Source: Halostreptopolyspora alba (GTDB taxonomy: Bacteria > Actinomycetota > Actinomycetes > Streptosporangiales > Streptosporangiaceae). Taken from it: DNA of 64,000 nucleotides. The notes beneath the pieces were generated by a model. It had not been told where the DNA came from. It did not search any database and saw nothing but the letters and a program-made list of their open reading frames with translations. The position numbers and the translations under genes were made by a program. The DNA lies in NCBI GenBank assembly GCA_003725585.1, contig RJMB01000011.1, forward strand, positions 1 through 64,000, read 5' to 3'. Shown one piece after another: positions 9,148 to 18,155 of this stretch (the stretch's first letter is position 1; every line of letters begins with the position of its first letter).

Positions 9148-10554
9148 CTACTGGGCGCTGTCCCGTGCGTGGTCAGGAGCGCTGTCCGACCGTTCGGCCC
9201 GGTGCATCAGGGCGACCGCTCCGGGGTAGAGCCGTGCCCACGGGACAGCGACCGACACCGCGCCGACGATCCCCAACACACCGGCACCCGTGATCACGGC
9301 GTGCGTCCCGTTGCTCTCGGCCAGCAGGCTTCCCACGGCGATCCCGATGCCCTGCGCGGCCTGTAGGCCCGCGGCGACCAGGCCGAACGCCAGCCCGCGA
9401 CCTTTCGCCGGCGCGCACAACACGAAAGCGGCGTTGGCCACGAACTGGTAGGACGAGGCCGCCCCGGACAGCGCGAGCAGCGTGACCATGAGCCACAGGG
9501 GCGGGTGCACCGTCCACAGCAGCAAGGGGGCGGAGGCGACGACGGCCAACGGGCCGACGAGCCGCATACGCGTGTCCGGGCTGATGAGCCGGGTGAGGAC
9601 GAGCCCGCCGATTACCGCGCCCATGGAGGGACCCGCCATGATCAGCCCGGCTGTCGAGGGGCCGGCACCCATGTCGTCGGCGAGCGGGTTGGCCAGGCCG
9701 TAGGGGATCATGTAGAAACCGGCCAGCCACGCGAACAGGCCGAGCGTGCGCAGCCGCGGGTCAGTGAAGACGAGACGCGTGCCGTCGCAGGTGACCCGCC
9801 ACAGTGTGGGACTCGCGGTGCCATCGTGGAGGGGGGCTGAGCGGGCACGGACACCGAGGCAGATGACGGCGCCGGCGACCACGAACGTCAGACCGTTGTA
9901 CATGAGGGTCGTGTGCGGTCCGATCGCGCTGATCACCCAGCCACCCGCGGCCAGCCCGAAGAGCGTGCCCACCTGGGAGGTCATGTTGATGATGGCCGAT
10001 CCGGCGATGTAACGGTCCCCCTGGACGATCTCGGCGAGGAGGGCGGCCCGTGCCGCGGTGAAAGGGACCATGGGCAGGATCGATAGGAACAGCAGCCCCC
10101 AGATCGCCCAGAGGGGCAGCCCCGGTACGCCGATGGCGGCGATCAACCCCCCTCGTGCCAGGTCGCTGGCGACGATAACCCGGCGTCGGGGGTAGATGTC
10201 GGCGAGCCCGGACAGTAGCGGCCCGCCGACGATCTGGGGGAGGAAGGTGAGGGCGAGCGTGACCCCCGCGGTGAGGGCCGACGAGGTCTGCTGGTAGACG
10301 AGGGCCGTGACCGCGATGTTGAGCAGGTAGCTGCCCGTCATCGACAGCGCGTGCGCGAGCCAGAGCGTCTGGAACTCCCGGATCCGGATGATCTCGCGGT
10401 AGCTTCTGCGCCAGTCCTGTGACGAGGGCGGTGGTCGTGACGGCTCGGCTTCGGCCTCCTCACCGCTCGGCTGTCGTGCGGTCAGGGATCCGAGGTGCGG
10501 CCGGCGCTGGGTGGGGATGGGGAACTTGCGGCTTTCCATTCGCGGCTTACCCAC
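9148..10554 (-). CDS. MFS transporter (drug-efflux-like)
   Basis: 468 residues. A polar N-terminal region of about 60 residues precedes about 12 hydrophobic segments of the major facilitator type, with the cytoplasmic loop signature GLADIYPRRRVIVASDLARG between helices 2 and 3. The substrate cannot be told from sequence; the overall style is that of the enterobactin/macrolide-exporter-like MFS proteins. GTG 10554 is preferred as start because GAGGGAG lies 7 bases upstream; ATG 10539 is an alternative. The C-terminal tail is hydrophilic. It is probably in one transcript with the small membrane protein downstream. Confidence 0.8.
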   Translation of the reverse strand: MGKPRMESRKFPIPTQRRPHLGSLTARQPSGEEAEAEPSRPPPSSQDWRRSYREIIRIREFQTLWLAHALSMTGSYLLNIAVTALVYQQTSSALTAGVTLALTFLPQIVGGPLLSGLADIYPRRRVIVASDLARGGLIAAIGVPGLPLWAIWGLLFLSILPMVPFTAARAALLAEIVQGDRYIAGSAIINMTSQVGTLFGLAAGGWVISAIGPHTTLMYNGLTFVVAGAVICLGVRARSAPLHDGTASPTLWRVTCDGTRLVFTDPRLRTLGLFAWLAGFYMIPYGLANPLADDMGAGPSTAGLIMAGPSMGAVIGGLVLTRLISPDTRMRLVGPLAVVASAPLLLWTVHPPLWLMVTLLALSGAASSYQFVANAAFVLCAPAKGRGLAFGLVAAGLQAAQGIGIAVGSLLAESNGTHAVITGAGVLGIVGAVSVAVPWARLYPGAVALMHRAERSDSAPDHARDSAQ

Positions 10555-10774
10555 CCGTCGACTCCCTCGCAGAATCCCAGTGGCATCACTCTCGGTCGCA
10601 ATCCAATGACCTACCGTTCCCGACTCCGATGGCGGGCCGCAAGTCGTTCTACGGGATTCGTTTCTTATTCGTTGCGGGGAGTGACCGGAATTGGGGGCTT
10701 GGCCAGCAGCGTCCCAAGGTGTGAGCAGGAATCAGTCCACCTCGGGGCGAGATCGGCGGATGTCCGAAACCGGA

Positions 10775-11128
10775 CTATCCCCACCCGAGTTCGTGCAGCC
10801 GCCTGTCGTCGATACCGAAGTGGTGGGCGATCTCGTGGACCACGGTGATGCGCACCTCCTCCACGACCTGCTCGGGGGTGTCGCACACCGCGCAGATCTC
10901 CAGCCAATATATGGAGATCTGGTCGGGGAGGAAGCCCGCGTACCCGTCGCCCCGTTCGGTCAGCGGCACGCCCTCGTAGAGGCCGAGCAGTCCCGGCTCC
11001 GGTGGTTCGTCGGCGAGCACGATGACGACGTTGTCCATGTACCGCGTCAGGTCGTTCGGGATGGTGTCGAGAGCGTCCCCGACAAGCTCCTCGAACTGGA
11101 CGCGCGAGAGTTCCACCACGCTTCGCAT
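10775..11128 (-). CDS. zincin-like metallopeptidase family protein
   Basis: A 117-residue single-domain protein of the actinobacterial metallopeptidase family Zincin_1 (PF06262). The zinc motif HEIAHHFGI (HExxH) lies near the C-terminus, with the family features MDNVVIVLADEPP and GLYEGVPLTERG upstream. Family members are small cytoplasmic proteins and activity is mostly unproven. It starts at ATG 11128, divergent from the metallophosphoesterase. Confidence 0.85.
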   Translation of the reverse strand: MRSVVELSRVQFEELVGDALDTIPNDLTRYMDNVVIVLADEPPEPGLLGLYEGVPLTERGDGYAGFLPDQISIYWLEICAVCDTPEQVVEEVRITVVHEIAHHFGIDDRRLHELGWG

Positions 11129-11249
11129 TGTGCGTCACCACGGTGGATGGTGACTCCAGGGGGGCGTGTTGGCGCCGGGCCGCCTGGTCGCCGCCCGGGA
11201 GTTCGGACGCCTTATTTGGCCATGGGGCACAGGTGGGCATCATGGAGGG

Positions 11250-12803
11250 GTGTTCTCCCGGTTGAGACCCGTACTGGACGTTGCCCCACTGCGTGCCCTG
11301 GCCGCCCGCGCCGCCAAGGTGGGCCATCATCGCGTATGGCGGATCGCGGTGGTGATCCTCGCCGGGTTGTTCGGCGGTTGGCTGGGGTTGGCGATGGGCG
11401 GCCAGGTGGTCACACCGGTCGGCCCGGCCGACGTCAACCTGCGGCTGGGCCCGAGCCTGCACGGCGAGACGGTGGTGAACGTCGCGCCGTTGGGGAATCT
11501 CGCCTTCGACACCCACGCGGCACCGCTGCGGTTCGAGGCGAGGATCTCCCAGATCCGGCTGGCCGCCGCCGAGGAGATGTTCCAGAACCCCGAGGCGATC
11601 ACCCAGATCGCCGCCAGCATCGGCTCAGATTTGCGGCAGGGGGTCATCCAGCTGTTCGTGCAGGCCGGCGTGGCGGCCGTCACAGGGGCGGGGCTGGTCG
11701 CGCTGGTGCTGTTCCGTGACTGGCGCCGGGCCGCGGGTAGCGCGCTGACGGCGCTGCTGACCTTCTCCGCCGCGGGAGGCATGGCCTTCTACACCTTCAC
11801 CCCCAGTGCGGTGTCCGAACCCCGCTACACGGGGCTGATCGCCGGCGCGCCCCAGGTGGTGGGCAGCGCCGAGGACGCCATCCTGCGGTTCACCGAGTAC
11901 CAGGAGCAGCTCGCCGGCCTCGTGGGAAATGTCTCCCGGGTCTACGAGGCCACGTCGACACTGCCGGTGTACGAGGACGACGAGTCGACGATCCGGGTGC
12001 TGCACGTCTCCGACCTGCACCTCAACCCGGCCGCATGGGAGGTCATCGAGTCACTGTCGGAGCAGTTCCAGGTGGACTTCGTCATCGACTCGGGGGATCT
12101 CACCGACCGGGGGAGTGCCGCGGAGGACACGTTCGCCGACGAGATCTCCGACCTGGAAACGCCCTACGTGTGGGTGCGTGGCAACCACGACTCGATGGGT
12201 ACGCAACGTGCCGTGGAGGCGCAGTCGAACGCCGTGGTCCTGGACGACGACATCGCTGAGGTGGGTGGGGTCACCATCTACGGGACTGGCGATCCCCGTT
12301 TCACACCCGACCAGGCGGCGGACAACCCGGACTCCGACGAGGTGGCCGCCATTGGTGCCAGGCGGGTCGAGACGGTCAGGGACGCGGACCCGCCCGTGGA
12401 CGTCGCCGTGATGCACGACCCCGTCCAGGCGCGCGCCTTCACCGGTGAGGTGCCGCTGGTGCTCGCTGGTAAGGGACACCAGCGGTCGAGTGAGGTCGAG
12501 GACACCGGCACGCGTGTCCTCGCGCAGGGCTCCACCGGGGGGGCCGGTGTTCAGGGGCTCGACGACGATGAGCCGACCCCGTACGAGGCGTCGGTGCTCT
12601 ACTTCGACGCCGAGACCAAGCGCCTGCAGGCGTGGGACGACGTCACGCTCGGCGGTGTCGGCCTTTCGTCCGCGCAGATCGAGCGGCAGATCGAGGAGGA
12701 TCCCGACCGCGAGGTGACACCGCCGGAGAACCCCCCGGTCACACCGGGGTCGACCCCGCCCACCCCGGGTTCGCCGACCAGGACACCCGGCGAACCCGAC
12801 TGA
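11250..12803 (+). CDS. membrane-anchored calcineurin-like metallophosphoesterase
   Basis: About 517 residues. Three hydrophobic helices lie in the N-terminal half (first: WRIAVVILAGLFGGWLGLAM), followed by a metallophosphoesterase domain from about residue 250. The motifs are VSDLHLN (DxH), DSGDLTDRG (GDxxD), VRGNHDS (GNHD) and a late GKGHQ. The C-terminal tail is Pro/Thr/Ser-rich (TPPENPPVTPGSTPPTPGS). The domain is presumably extracytoplasmic or membrane-proximal; the substrate is unknown. GTG 11250 gives a sensible N-terminus, but the GGAGGG in front of it is too close. GTG 11166, 28 codons upstream, is the alternative start. Confidence 0.75.
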   Translation: MFSRLRPVLDVAPLRALAARAAKVGHHRVWRIAVVILAGLFGGWLGLAMGGQVVTPVGPADVNLRLGPSLHGETVVNVAPLGNLAFDTHAAPLRFEARISQIRLAAAEEMFQNPEAITQIAASIGSDLRQGVIQLFVQAGVAAVTGAGLVALVLFRDWRRAAGSALTALLTFSAAGGMAFYTFTPSAVSEPRYTGLIAGAPQVVGSAEDAILRFTEYQEQLAGLVGNVSRVYEATSTLPVYEDDESTIRVLHVSDLHLNPAAWEVIESLSEQFQVDFVIDSGDLTDRGSAAEDTFADEISDLETPYVWVRGNHDSMGTQRAVEAQSNAVVLDDDIAEVGGVTIYGTGDPRFTPDQAADNPDSDEVAAIGARRVETVRDADPPVDVAVMHDPVQARAFTGEVPLVLAGKGHQRSSEVEDTGTRVLAQGSTGGAGVQGLDDDEPTPYEASVLYFDAETKRLQAWDDVTLGGVGLSSAQIERQIEEDPDREVTPPENPPVTPGSTPPTPGSPTRTPGEPD

Positions 12804-12840
12804 CTCTGGTCCACCGGCAGGGGGGTGTGGGGGTAATCCG

Positions 12841-12870
12841 TTGGCGCGGGGCTGGAATCTCCCCTATGCT
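12841..12870 (+). promoter_or_regulatory. candidate promoter of the tRNA Glu-Asp-Phe cluster
   Basis: TTGGCG (12841) and TATGCT (12865) are separated by 18 bases and lie about 55 bases upstream of tRNA-Glu. This fits a housekeeping-type promoter. Sequence similarity only. Confidence 0.45.
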
Positions 12871-12925
12871 TGACTCGACCCCGACGGCAGGCGAAGCGGG
12901 AAATGACGACTCGTTCGTCGTCGAG

Positions 12926-12998
12926 GCCCCCATCGTCTAGTGGCCTAGGACGCCGCCCTTTCAAGGCGGTAACGCCGGTTCGAATCCGGTTGGGGGTA
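12926..12998 (+). tRNA. tRNA-Glu (UUC)
   Basis: 73 nt. The acceptor stem is GCCCCCA with TGGGGGT, the anticodon stem CCGCC/GGCGG encloses loop CTTTCAA (anticodon TTC), and the T-arm is GCCGG TTCGAAT CCGGT. First gene of a three-tRNA cluster. Confidence 0.95.
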
Positions 12999-13111
12999 CG
13001 GCTCCGGTCAAACCACTGCTGAAGGTCTGGCAGAATAGAGCGAGAGCGAACGGGACGCGGAACACCTCAGAGCCACTAAGGTGTGAAGCGGAACGTGAGA
13101 GCAAAACACGA

Positions 13112-13186
13112 GGTCCTGTGGAGCAGCTAGGAGTGCTCGCCACCCTGTCAAGGTGGAGGCCGCGGGTTCAAATCCCGTCAGGACCG
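13112..13186 (+). tRNA. tRNA-Asp (GUC)
   Basis: 75 nt. The acceptor stem is GGTCCTG with CAGGACC, the anticodon stem CCACC/GGTGG encloses loop CTGTCAA (anticodon GTC), and the discriminator is G. CCA is not encoded. Confidence 0.95.
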
Positions 13187-13211
13187 CTCGTCACACCCCA
13201 ATGTGTGGCTG

Positions 13212-13285
13212 GGGCAGGTAGCTCAGTAGGTACGAGCGTCCGCCTGAAAAGCGGAAGGTCGGCGGTTCGACCCCGTCCCTGCCCA
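13212..13285 (+). tRNA. tRNA-Phe (GAA), integration target of the AICE
   Basis: 74 nt. The acceptor stem is GGGCAGG with CCTGCCC, the anticodon stem TCCGC/GCGGA encloses loop CTGAAAA (anticodon GAA), and the discriminator is A. From the anticodon stem to the 3' end and five bases beyond, the sequence is repeated exactly at 21,738-21,788. The tRNA was thus the attachment site and stayed intact after integration. Confidence 0.95.
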
Positions 13286-13290
13286 CGTCG
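13240..13290 (+). repeat. attL, 51-bp direct repeat inside tRNA-Phe
   Basis: Identical to 21,738-21,788. It covers the anticodon stem-loop to the 3' end of tRNA-Phe plus five bases. The flanking bases differ on both sides (T versus C before, G versus A after). Confidence 0.93.
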
Positions 13291-13304
13291 GATGACCAGT
13301 GAAG

Positions 13305-13337
13305 AAGTCCGGTGCCCAAGAGGCGCCGGACTTTTTT
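13305..13337 (+). terminator. Rho-independent terminator after tRNA-Phe
   Basis: AAGTCCGGTGCC pairs with GGCGCCGGACTT (one G-U), with a five-base loop and six Ts. It belongs to the element side of attL, so it replaced the original terminator, which now lies beyond attR (21,800-21,841). Confidence 0.8.
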
Positions 13338-13359
13338 GACAGCAACCGTGACAGCAACG
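13338..13359. repeat. putative integrase arm-type sites, left end
   Basis: Two copies of GACAGCAAC spaced 12 bases apart, 48 bases inside attL. The same 22-base arrangement, with one mismatch, occurs inside the other end at 21,638. Confidence 0.55.
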
Positions 13360-13372
13360 GGGGGTCTGCGGC

Positions 13373-14626
13373 TCACCCGAGGGCGTCGTCCAAGCGGCCG
13401 AGAGCGCGCCGTTTGTCCTCCAGGGACGCGTGCGCGTAGATGGTCATCGTCACGCCGATGTCGCTGTGCCCGACGATCTCCCGGACGATCTGTGGTGGTA
13501 CGTCGAGGTTGAGCAGCAGTGTCACGCAGGTGTGCCGCAGGTCGTGGAAGCGTACGCCGTCGATGCCAGCTTTCTTACGCAGCGGCTCCCAGCTCCGGCG
13601 TAGGTTGTCCGGTTCCAGCGGCGTACCGCGCCGGGAAGGGAAGACGAGCCCGTGTTCCTCCCAGTCCGGCCACGCGTCGGAGCGTTCGGCGAACTGCCGC
13701 TTACGGTGATCGTGTAGCGCGTCCACGCACAGGTCAGGCAGCGGGACGGTGCGGGAGGAATCGTGGGTCTTGGGTGGCACCAGGCGGAGCGTTCCACCGA
13801 TCCGTTGGAGGGTGTGCACGATCTCCAGTTGCCCGGCGTCGAGGTCGACGTCCTCCCAGCGGAGCCCGAGCAGTTCGCCACGCCGTAGGCCGAGGCAGAG
13901 CGCCAGGACGTAGAGCGCGTGGAACCGGTCGTCTGCCGAGACCTTGAGCAGCCGTTTCGCCTGCGGGACGTCGAGCCCGCGGTTCACCGCGTAGCGGGGC
14001 GGCGAGACCTTGACGAGCTTCGCGACATTGCGCGGGATAATCTCTTCCCGTGTTGCCGATTCCAAGGCGTTGCGCAGCACCGCGTGAATCGACTGCACCA
14101 TGCGTGGTGAGAGAGTCGAATCACAGCATGCCTTGGGGGTGGCGGCACAGCACTCCGGTTGCTCGCGGGCGGAGTCGGTACCGTTCTTGCAACACTGGCA
14201 CTCTTGCCGAATCCGCGTGATGAACGTGCGGATGTCGCGGGCGGTCAGCTTTCCGAGTCGCTTCTTCCCCAGGTTGGGGACGAGGTGACGGCGGATCACA
14301 CCTTCATAGCCCTGGACAGTCTTGGGGCGGCGTTCGGCCTTGACCACGTGTTCGAGCCAGTAAGCCAGGTACTCGTCTAAGCGCCAGTTCTCGGAGGCAA
14401 CCGGGATGCCCCGGTCGGAGTCGGCGAGGAGCCTGTTCAACTTGGACCGGGCCTCGTCACGGTCTTTGGCGTAGCCTTGCACGCGCTTGAACGTGCCCTC
14501 AGTGGTCAGCACGTAGGCGGCATAGGCATGCCGCCCGTCTTTGCGCTGCCAGATGCTACCGTCACCGTTGGGGCGCTTGGAGCGGTCGTTCCTGCGACGG
14601 TTGCCGCCGCTGTCCTTGCCAGTCAT
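13373..14626 (-). CDS. int: tyrosine recombinase (AICE integrase)
   Basis: 417 residues. An N-terminal SAM-like core-binding domain (about residues 50-170) carries an unusual Cys-rich insertion (CQCCKNG...CCAATPKACC). The catalytic domain from about residue 190 has the conserved Arg in CLGLRRGELLGLRW, the HxxR box HDLRHTCV and GHSDIGVTMTIYAH with the nucleophilic Tyr. It would integrate and excise the element at tRNA-Phe. ATG 14626 shares its A with the stop of xis (TGATG), so the two are coupled. The stop is 83 bases from attL, the usual arrangement. Confidence 0.93.
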   Translation of the reverse strand: MTGKDSGGNRRRNDRSKRPNGDGSIWQRKDGRHAYAAYVLTTEGTFKRVQGYAKDRDEARSKLNRLLADSDRGIPVASENWRLDEYLAYWLEHVVKAERRPKTVQGYEGVIRRHLVPNLGKKRLGKLTARDIRTFITRIRQECQCCKNGTDSAREQPECCAATPKACCDSTLSPRMVQSIHAVLRNALESATREEIIPRNVAKLVKVSPPRYAVNRGLDVPQAKRLLKVSADDRFHALYVLALCLGLRRGELLGLRWEDVDLDAGQLEIVHTLQRIGGTLRLVPPKTHDSSRTVPLPDLCVDALHDHRKRQFAERSDAWPDWEEHGLVFPSRRGTPLEPDNLRRSWEPLRKKAGIDGVRFHDLRHTCVTLLLNLDVPPQIVREIVGHSDIGVTMTIYAHASLEDKRRALGRLDDALG

Positions 14627-14802
14627 CAGGCCACCTCCCCGAGAGCGGCGATGCACTCGGCGAGCGCGGCCGCGGGAACGAGCCGACGCCGCCCGATCTT
14701 GATCGTGCGGAGTTGCCCCGAGCGGATGAGGTTGTACAGCGTCCACCGGCTCACACGGAGCCGAGCGGCCGCCTCGTCGACGGTCAAGACCAGATCACTC
14801 AT
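14626..14802 (-). CDS. xis: excisionase-type helix-turn-helix protein
   Basis: 58 residues forming one MerR-like/HTH_17 domain: LTVDEAAARLRVSRWTLYNL then IRSGQLRTIKIGRRRLVP. This is the standard excisionase fold found beside AICE and phage integrases, directing recombination toward excision. It starts 2 bases after the stop of rep and overlaps int by one base, so rep, xis and int form one transcript. Confidence 0.88.
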   Translation of the reverse strand: MSDLVLTVDEAAARLRVSRWTLYNLIRSGQLRTIKIGRRRLVPAAALAECIAALGEVA

Positions 14803-14804
14803 GG

Positions 14805-16503
14805 TTAGACCACCTGTTCCAGGTGTGGGGTTGCCGGAAAGTCGTCGGTTCGGTGTTGCCGAGCGGCGTCAAGCTGGGCGCGGCGGTGTAAGGCGTCGCC
14901 GACGGCCCGGAGTAGGCGGTGTTCGCGGGGTGGGACGTCGGGGTCGGTGGGGCGGGCGAGCTCCCAGACGTGGGTGCCGGAGGAAACGCGTAGGGGTACG
15001 GGAGCGCCGCCCTGGTCGTTCTCGGCGCCGTCGCTGTTGGGGTCGACGCCGAGCTGTTCGAGGACCCAGGTGAGCCGGTCGGCTTTGTGATCGGCGACGG
15101 TCTTGTTGGACCACTTTCGGGACACGAGAACGCGGCGTCCGGCGTATCCGAGGTGTTCGCGGTTGTGGGCTTTGGAGCGGCAGAACCCGGGGCGCATGCC
15201 CGCTTTGGGATCCTGGGGTTGGATGCCGTAGCGCAGCCAGTTGGTACACCTCGGTGAGCAGGGTTCGAACCGCAGGGCCTCAGTCAGCCGGTCCACGTGG
15301 CGTTCCTGCGCCTGAGTCTCGATCGCGTGGCATTCGGCGATGTCTTTGGTCAGGTATTTCGCGAGGTAGCGGCACGCACCGGTCGGCATCCTCTGAACCG
15401 GCCACGACGCCTTTGGCGTCCACCTGGGGGCCGAAGCGCATCACGTGGTGGGGTTCGGCGTGGGGATCCTCGTCGAGGGCGTCCAGGGCCTGTTCCCAGG
15501 TGGGTAGCACTTGCCCCGTGGTGGGGTCGGTGTAGTGGCCACTCGCCTCGTCGAAGACGGGCGGGTTCTCTCCCGTGTAGAGGGGTTCGTCGGCGGAGGG
15601 CCACCACACCTGGTGGTAGGTGGCGGCGGCGATCTGGCGCAGCTCCGCACGCGGCAGGGTGCCCCGGGTTGCCATGTGCAGGTGGGGCGCCAGGCGCCGT
15701 TGGGGTTCCACGGTCGCGAAGTATTGGACATCGAAGCCCGCCACGCGTCGTAAATTCTGCACGAACCGATCGACGAGCTTGGAGAAGTGCAGCGCGTCGC
15801 GGGCGGCGCGGCGGTAGTCGTAGGTGGCCGGGTCCACCGGGGTGCCATCGCTTTTCACGCGCCCGTAGGTGTCCAGGGTCAGGGTCACGAACAGCGAGGG
15901 CCGAAACGTCTTGCCGGTGGCGGGATCCTCGAAGCTGCGGCCCACGGTGCGCCGGGTCATGGGGCGTTTGGGCAAGGCGGGGGCGTCCTGGCGCCGCCGG
16001 GTGGAGCGCACCCGACGCGAGCGTGAGCCCGCCGAGGAGTTGCCCGGTGAGACGGAGCCGCGTAGCCCCGAGGCGGTGATCTCGGCATCCAAATCGGCGA
16101 TGGCCTGATCGAGGGCGGCCACCTCGTCGGGATCGGCGTTGCCAGCCTCCACCAGCGCGTCCCGCTGGGCGGTGACCCTGGCCCGGTGTTCCACCCAGGC
16201 GCGTTGCACCGTGGAGGGATCCTCCGGGGGGACGGTGGGCTCGGAGGCCAGGTGCCAGCCTTCCTCACACTGGGTGCGCCGGAGGGAACGCTTACGTTTC
16301 GCGCAGGCCGGACACCGGGATTCCCGACTGGCCCCACAGGGCACGTCCACGATCGCGGACTCGCCCGTGGCGGTGTTGGTGCGGCGCAGGGACACGGGCC
16401 GGATGCACACGCCTTTGTCGGTGGCGACCTGTTCGGCCACCTGCCGGGCCAGGGGTTGGGCCTGGCGCTCAGCCCGGGTGGTCTTACCGGTCGGGGTCGG
16501 CAT
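14805..16503 (-). pseudogene. RepSA-like rolling-circle replication initiator, split by a frameshift
   Basis: The protein starts at ATG 16503 (GAGGTGA upstream). It contains a Cys-rich zinc-finger-like segment (CPACAKRKRSLRRTQC), the family motif FVTLTLDTYGRV and an HUH metal motif, PHLHMATRG. Around 15,385 the frame changes. The original frame continues to nonsense and stops at 15,280; the next frame carries the catalytic-tyrosine motif CRYLAKYLTKDI and the C-terminal part to 14,805. One extra base near TGCGTGCCGC explains it. In pSAM2-type elements this protein nicks the origin for rolling-circle replication. Because the two catalytic motifs are in different frames, a functional protein is unlikely unless the base is a sequencing error or frameshifting occurs. 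Confidence 0.85.
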
Positions 16504-16539
16504 TAGGTCTCACCTCGGTTCAGGAGAGGACAGCCTTCG

Positions 16540-16755
16540 TTGGTGAGGTATTTCTGTGCGGTCGCCGTGGTTGCTGGTGTTGTCGTGGTGGTGGTCTCGG
16601 TGCCTCTCGATCTGGTGACCGAGTGGCCCACGGTGATCACGGCAGCCATCGGAGGTGGCGCGGGAGGGGTCGCGGGACCACTTGTCGCCCAGCGCCTGTG
16701 GGGAAGGAACCGCATTCAGCCCCCCTCCTCAGGGGAGGAGGGCGAGCGCCCGTAG
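16540..16755 (+). CDS. possible small membrane protein antisense to the tra/rep junction
   Basis: 71 codons from TTG 16540 (or GTG 16543), preceded by AGGAGAGGA. It has a strong hydrophobic N-terminal helix (AVAVVAGVVVVVVSVPL), a Gly-rich second segment and a polar tail. It overlaps the last 40 bases of the tra gene on the other strand. Against it: all other genes around run leftward, and high GC makes such frames common. Minus-strand frames in the 210-base gap between tra and rep are also unconvincing. Listed because the ribosome site and hydrophobic profile are better than chance. Confidence 0.25.
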   Translation: MVRYFCAVAVVAGVVVVVVSVPLDLVTEWPTVITAAIGGGAGGVAGPLVAQRLWGRNRIQPPSSGEEGERP

Positions 16756-18155
16756 CCATCGACCATGGTGGCGATGTCGTCATCGGTGACGTAGGCGGAG
16801 CGCACCCGTACCGGGGCCGGGGAGCCTTCCAGGCGCACGAAGCCCACCCCGGGGACCTCCGGGTCGATGAGGTGGGCGTTGGCTCCACGGTCGCGGGCGT
16901 CCTCACCCAGGACCATGTCCACCTGGGAGGCTTCGTCCAACCGCAGGGCGATCTTGTCGGGAAACAGGTTGCGTAGGTTCATGACCTCTTTGCGCGGGTC
17001 CTGCAACGCGGCCAGCACACAGACACCCACCGACCGGCCCTGGGAGGTCAACGTGGCGATGGCGTTCTCCGCACGGCGACGGATATCCCGGTCCGGGTGA
17101 TAAGCCGACAGGAAGGCGACCTCATCCAGGACCACCACGATGAAGGGGTCATCAGTGGTGGGAGTGTGAACGCGCTGGTGACCCGCGTAACGGGAGGCGC
17201 GCTGGCGCATCTCACCGACAGCCGCCTCAAGCAGGGCCACCGCGGTTTCCGCCGAGTCGGCATACCGAGCGAACAGGGCACGGCCATAGGACAGTTCCAT
17301 GCGCTTGGGATCAATGGCCCACACCCGCACGGTTCCGTGCGCGATGGCCGGGGTCATGGCCCGAATCGCCGACCACAGCACCGAGCCCTTGCCCGAGCCG
17401 GTCACCCCCACGGTGAGCACGTGGGTCCCATGCAGGCGCAACCGCCATTCCTGGCCGTCCTCACACCGGCCCACCGGGAGTGCGGCCAGGTCCACATCCT
17501 GGGGATGATCGGGCACCGGAAGCGCCCCCACGGGGTGGGCGAGCAGGTCCCGGCGAGGGAACTCCAAGACCACATCGCGGGGGCCGCGCACGCGCACCCG
17601 ACACGAGGGAGCACCGAACCCGTGAGCCAACTCCGAGACCCGGTGTTCCAGGTCGGCCGGGGCGGTGCCCGCCACCAGCCTCACCCGCACCCGATCAGCC
17701 CAGTCGGTGCAGGTCACCGCGCGGATCCGGGGCAGGTGGTGACGCTCTTGGTAGGACTCGGCGAGCCCGGCGATGACCAGCACGGGTTGCCAGTGGCGCC
17801 GATACACCCACACCCACCGCCAGGTCGCCAGCACCCGCAGCACCACCAAGCAGTGGAACACCCGCGGCCACCGCCAGGCCCACAGGCCCAGGCCCGAGAC
17901 GGCGAGCACCCCACCCAGGGCCAGCCCCACCCAGCCCAGGTAATGGAGCGTCACCACCGAGCCCAGCAGGGTGGACACCCCCACCGGGAACCGCAACGGC
18001 GCCAGCACCACCAGCCGCACCAGCCGGTAAACCCAGCGGATGAGGAGGAACACCGCCGGGGTGGGCATGACCGGGGTGGTGAACCGGATGGCATGGGCCG
18101 GAACGGGGGTGGTGGGTTGTACCTGGGTGGCCCCGGCGTTTCTCGCGGTGAACAT
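16716..18155 (-). CDS. FtsK/SpoIIIE-type conjugal DNA translocase (TraSA/TraB-like)
   Basis: 479 residues. Two or more hydrophobic helices lie near residues 30-110, then a P-loop ATPase domain with Walker A GVTGSGKGS near residue 255 and Walker B-like FIVVVLDEVAFLSAY. In actinomycete elements one such protein pumps double-stranded DNA between mycelia without a relaxase or type IV secretion system. It starts at 18155, overlapping the stop of the upstream small gene, and so is part of the pra-...-tra operon. The sequence looks complete and intact. Confidence 0.9.
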   Translation of the reverse strand: MFTARNAGATQVQPTTPVPAHAIRFTTPVMPTPAVFLLIRWVYRLVRLVVLAPLRFPVGVSTLLGSVVTLHYLGWVGLALGGVLAVSGLGLWAWRWPRVFHCLVVLRVLATWRWVWVYRRHWQPVLVIAGLAESYQERHHLPRIRAVTCTDWADRVRVRLVAGTAPADLEHRVSELAHGFGAPSCRVRVRGPRDVVLEFPRRDLLAHPVGALPVPDHPQDVDLAALPVGRCEDGQEWRLRLHGTHVLTVGVTGSGKGSVLWSAIRAMTPAIAHGTVRVWAIDPKRMELSYGRALFARYADSAETAVALLEAAVGEMRQRASRYAGHQRVHTPTTDDPFIVVVLDEVAFLSAYHPDRDIRRRAENAIATLTSQGRSVGVCVLAALQDPRKEVMNLRNLFPDKIALRLDEASQVDMVLGEDARDRGANAHLIDPEVPGVGFVRLEGSPAPVRVRSAYVTDDDIATMVDGYGRSPSSPEEGG

